The position numbers and the translations under genes were made by a program. The notes beneath the pieces were generated by a model. The model ran no database searches. It saw only the letters and a program-made list of their open reading frames with translations, and was not told the origin of the DNA. This document shows, one piece after another, positions 60,118 to 64,000 of a stretch of 64,000 bases of DNA. Every line of letters starts with the position of its first letter. Positions within the stretch are counted from its first letter, which is position 1. The stretch spans positions 1,947,001-2,011,000 of the forward strand of contig BTPP01000001.1 of assembly GCA_037102815.1 (NCBI GenBank), read 5' to 3'. The stretch comes from Neurospora intermedia (Eukaryota > Ascomycota > Sordariomycetes > Sordariales > Sordariaceae).

Positions 60118-63100
60118 GATGGAGTCTTGCTGTCGTACTTTCGCGGATGTCCAAGTGTCGAGGAAGCTGAAGCAGCGCCAAGGAAAGCTTGGATGAGGGG
60201 CGGACGACAGATATGATTCAGGGGAGAAGAGGAATGAAAGCCGAGGCTTCGCCGCGAGTCGGAATGCGATGGACTATGGGAAGTCGTAGTGATAGTAGTG
60301 AGGAGTAGTATGGGTAGAGGTAGGTAGGTAGTGTTGCGTGTTTGCAGAGAGAAGCTCTAACAAGCGCAGCCACGAACGAGTGGCAATTGGAACAGGCGTT
60401 CAGCGACTGAGAAGTGCGGCGCGGATTTGAAGAGTGGTCGTCACGTCGTCGTCGTGAGGGTCGTCCTGGATGTGGTTGCCTCTAAGGTTGAGGTTATGGA
60501 TTGGGGGGAAAGAAAGATGTGAGGGAGAAGAATGATAAGAAGACGAAGCAGCCGGGGGGGGGTTGAATGGCTGGCAGTGGTTGGCAGTGCTACATGCATG
60601 GAGTGTGGTTGGGGGGTACGGGTGTCCACCGGCGGACTCGCGGGCGTTAGGTAGGTAGGCCGTGGAGAGGAGGAGGTGGAAGGTCTGTGCAGTACCTGCC
60701 CGCTAGCGACGATACTTTCCCAGCGCCCAGGTCGGTACAACTTGCACCTGGGCTCTTGGCGGAACAGGTCTGGCTGGCCAGAATGGAGTGGATGGGTAGC
60801 AGGACCCAGACAAGCCAGAGTGGATTGAAGGGGAGGGGGGATTGGACCAATGGGGAGGTTCGACTACCTCTAGCGGGTAAGCGTTGGATGCGCCCGTGGA
60901 GAATGGGTGTTCCTTGTGGGGACTGCTGAAGGTGGGCGGCTCTGGCCTTCCAGGTTCCCAGGTCCTACGGGCACTGCCAGCATGGGCTCCAGTCCCCTCT
61001 GAGTGCCTGTGGATGTCCAGTACCTGGCCCGGCAGGTACCACCTCACCCCTCTGCAATGTGGTCCCAGCGGCCCCTACGGATCCCCCTCTAATAAGCTTT
61101 GGGATTTTCCAGCAAATGGATCCTCGGCCGACGGGGGTAAGGTAATAATAAAAGAGGTAATGTTAAGATTCTCGCTTATTCAGTGGTTTGTCAAAGACAT
61201 GTCGGAGGCAGAGCCGGCGGAAGGAAGATGAGATCGGAATGGGACATGTCAAGTTGTCCAGTGTCACAGAGTTCGGGTTTTGGGGCTGTCACGATGGCAC
61301 CTCACCCAGTGCATCTCAAACGCCTGCCCGAATAATGAGCGAGAGACAGGAGACTGACACTGCGAAGGCGATGCGCCCTTGGCCAAAACCTCAGACTTTA
61401 GCATGCCTACAAGCATAACTCCCTTTGACAGGTAGATACATGACGTTTTGCTTGTACTTATGGTTCCATCCCAACAGTCTTCTTGTGTTTGATCTTGACC
61501 CAGACCTCGTCCCCGACGTCAACTTTGACTACCGCGTACCGTCATGGCGCCGGTGGGCTGGTCCTGAGCTTTTGTCCCAGGCAAACATTTCCGACCTATC
61601 TTTATCTCTCCAAAGTCCAGACCGGCATCTGATCAGGTGATTGGTCTGGACAAAAAGAAAGTTGCAGTTCTCTTCCCAGAAAACTTTAAACGTGATCATG
61701 ACCCTCAGAGCCTCCTCAATGACACTCACTCTCGTTGCCGTACTTGAACTCACATACACCTACATGCACCACACACACACACACGCACACATTTTACCAG
61801 ATATGTACACACCTCACATGCTTGGCTTGCTGCAACCGTGACCCAAGCGACCTGCCACTGCTAAGGTAGCCTGTGAGCTTTTAGGGTGTCCTCGGTCCCA
61901 CAGCTCGTCCTGTTTTATTTTATACATAGTCCCCCCGTCCCGGGGTCTCTGGGCTTCACAGTTCTCTTGATTAGGGGCTAGCTACTCCCATTTGGGTCAG
62001 GACTTCGCAGTCGACATAATCGACAAGGTAGCAGTTGACAACAACAAGCGTGCTCATGTAGGACAGCTGCATTGGTAACGCAGGCAAGGTTGATAGAGCG
62101 AGTTGGCCATCCATTGAGAATGCGGCAAAAGGCTGGCTCGTTGGCTGGCAAAGCTGTCCACTCTGCGAGAACGGCGCTTGCGGGACATGGAGCACCGTTC
62201 CCATGGCGCGCCTTTGACCCGCTCCATTCGCTCCTCCGTCCACTCGCGCTCAACATCGAGCAAGCGCAGCCAATCTGGATTCGCAGTGGTGACAGTACAC
62301 GCAGCGTGGTGTAAAAGCAGCTTCCCGTATATTGCCTGGGCCTGCGCAAATCTGGGGCCGTACAGCTATGTAGTACCTACATACTCGACCTTTGGACTAC
62401 CTTTCTGTGACCCGAACCACGGGATCTGATCCGTTGGCGACACAGGCCTTATCTTTGCATATCTTTTCTTTTCAGCACCCTGTCGACATTAGTAACTCTA
62501 CGGACTAGGGACGGGACACGGACACACGGAGACACAAGCACAACCTTGGACGCACGCACGGCTCTTCCCCTCCTTGACCTCCTCGTCTGCTCTGCTGCTC
62601 TGGTCGTCTTTGCCTCTGTCCTTCCTCAGGCTCAACTGCCATCACAATTGCTGTCCTATCTTTTTTTTCTTATTCTTTGTGGCAGATCACCCGGGAATCC
62701 CAAGACGGGGCCTGCCTTTTGAGGAGACTTCAAGCCGGTCTCCCCCTGACGACGTGATATTGACCAAGATCATACGACGGATTAATTCCTCATTGATTAC
62801 GCACGCACTGCGGTAAAATCCGTCTTGTTGGATCCGTCTGTAAAGGATCCCGTTCCCCGTTACTGCCGGTTTTGGCTTGGCGCCTTGGTTTGCTACGCTG
62901 TGCACTAGTGTACGTGCCAACCACGACGCGGAACGGCGATACAACCATAACATGATAGCATGTACGGCTGACGATACCGATATCCGGACCCGAGTGGCAA
63001 AGACCTGCGGTAGGGCAGGACGGGGTCATCTGTCACTTTGGTTTTCTTAGTCCGGGGAAGTGCCTCAACCCACCACGATCAGTTGATACCCGCTCAAAAC

Positions 63101-64000
63101 TGCACTGGCACTTTTTCTGAAAGACAAGTGGCGGGTGACGGCGGGGAAATGCAAGACAACTAACTGCCAGTGGGCGAGGCTGAAAATGCGTGACGCTCGG
63201 TACCCATATAACCAAACCGCTCCCGGAGCGGGTGCCGGCCTGAATCCCAAAATAAATGCTTTGAAAAGACGGGAACCAACGGCATTGGAGGTTTAGAGAC
63301 GGAGTGGCTGACCACGAGACGGAGTGCGTCTCGCATCTCTCCCAAGTCTCTTGAACCCCGGCCTGACCTCGCAGTTACGGGAGCCGGCTTGCTTGCAAGG
63401 TCTGTTTTTTTGACTGTTCTTTCAGTAACTTGAATTCTTTGCCAATTCTTCGGGACCGCTATCGTTTTCGGAGACCGACTGAACATTTGATGCAAGTCCC
63501 TACTTTGTCGTCTTTCCTTGCTTGCTAATTGCTTAGTTCAACGCCTTTTTCCTTTCTTGTTTCTATTTTTTTTTCTCTCCCTTTTGACCCCATTCAATGA
63601 CCCTCCCTCCACCTTCATCAGCAAAAAGGAGGGGCATCTGGAGGGAGGTTGAAGCGAGAGGACCCCGAAAACGCGTGAGAGGTGGATTTTGTTGCATGGT
63701 GGCCGCAGCGGCCCCGGCCAAGTGTCCAAAGCATCGGATACCCCCCCTCCCCAGACCGGCTACATGCATGAGGTTACGGGTCAGCACCTTCGTCGTCCTC
63801 GACGACCTACCGGGAGGCGGGAAAGTGTTTCTACTTTCTAGGATGCTTATCGCCTATCGGTATCGGCTAGGTATCCTCGACTCCATTGTACCACCTACCT
63901 AGGTCACTTCCCCTCCCCTCCCTAGGCTTGTTCCTTCCCCTCGTCTTTCGATAAAATGTCTCCTCCAGCACGTTATCCAAGCCAATGAGGGGCTGTTTGG
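60118..64000. other. Promoter side of ras-2 and gene-free right end
   Basis: About 3.9 kb without a supported gene. It should contain the ras-2 promoter. TAGGTAGGTA repeats occur at 60321-60331 and 60648-60659, and a (CA)n microsatellite at 61769-61790. Frames are short, on both strands, and without recognised domains. A gene beyond the right edge may have its promoter here. Confidence 0.5.
61769..61790. repeat. (CA)n microsatellite
   Basis: About ten CA units with one CG interruption. Confidence 0.9.

Overview
This 64 kb window comes from a filamentous ascomycete. Linked genes for ketol-acid reductoisomerase (ilv-2), a class III chitin synthase (chs-1) and a Ras2-type GTPase (ras-2), whose predicted spliced lengths (402, 917 and 229 aa) fit what I recall of the Neurospora proteins, point to Neurospora crassa or a very close relative. 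Short introns (about 55-220 bp) with GTRNGT donors and CTNAC-type branch points, plus long blocks of RIP-mutated DNA (repeat-induced point mutation), agree with this. Species assignment is inference from memory of protein families; no search was run.

Layout. Positions 1-7025 and 11400-26045 are AT-rich, nearly free of CpA/TpG and full of TpA, and carry no intact gene. They hold wreckage of mobile elements. A minus-strand Ty3/gypsy retroelement (LTR at 4770-5031, Gag zinc knuckle near 3060, reverse transcriptase near 680, RNase H running off the left edge) is still readable. A plus-strand reading frame of about 3 kb (17622-20690) has a KDZ-like transposase block. Two further minus-strand frames are unrecognised. 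A 262-bp solo LTR (23277-23538) with a perfect 5-bp target duplication sits inside a polypyrimidine minisatellite and is almost unmutated. A 20-bp x 12 tandem array lies at 24087-24326. Between the two blocks is a 4.3 kb unmutated island with one gene, a metal-dependent amidohydrolase/lactonase (9450-10591, minus).

From 26 kb to the right end the DNA is ordinary genic sequence with wide spacing: RPA1 single-strand DNA-binding subunit (+), a PLP fold-type II serine/threonine dehydratase or racemase (+), ilv-2 (-), UBC12 NEDD8-conjugating enzyme (-), chs-1 (-), an Opy2-like membrane anchor (+), a tRNA-Val(AAC) (+) and ras-2 (-). They are independent monocistronic genes, not a cluster: replication, amino-acid metabolism, protein neddylation, cell-wall synthesis and signalling. 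Intergenic spaces reach 6-8 kb and hold microsatellites and long homopolymers (T71 at 35301, T32 at 57512, C28 at 7754, G36 at 9033).

I found no convincing new multi-gene system. The best leads are the transposase-like relic, the solo LTR that escaped RIP, the exact-period minisatellites and a tRNA-Val with an altered T-loop/B-box.
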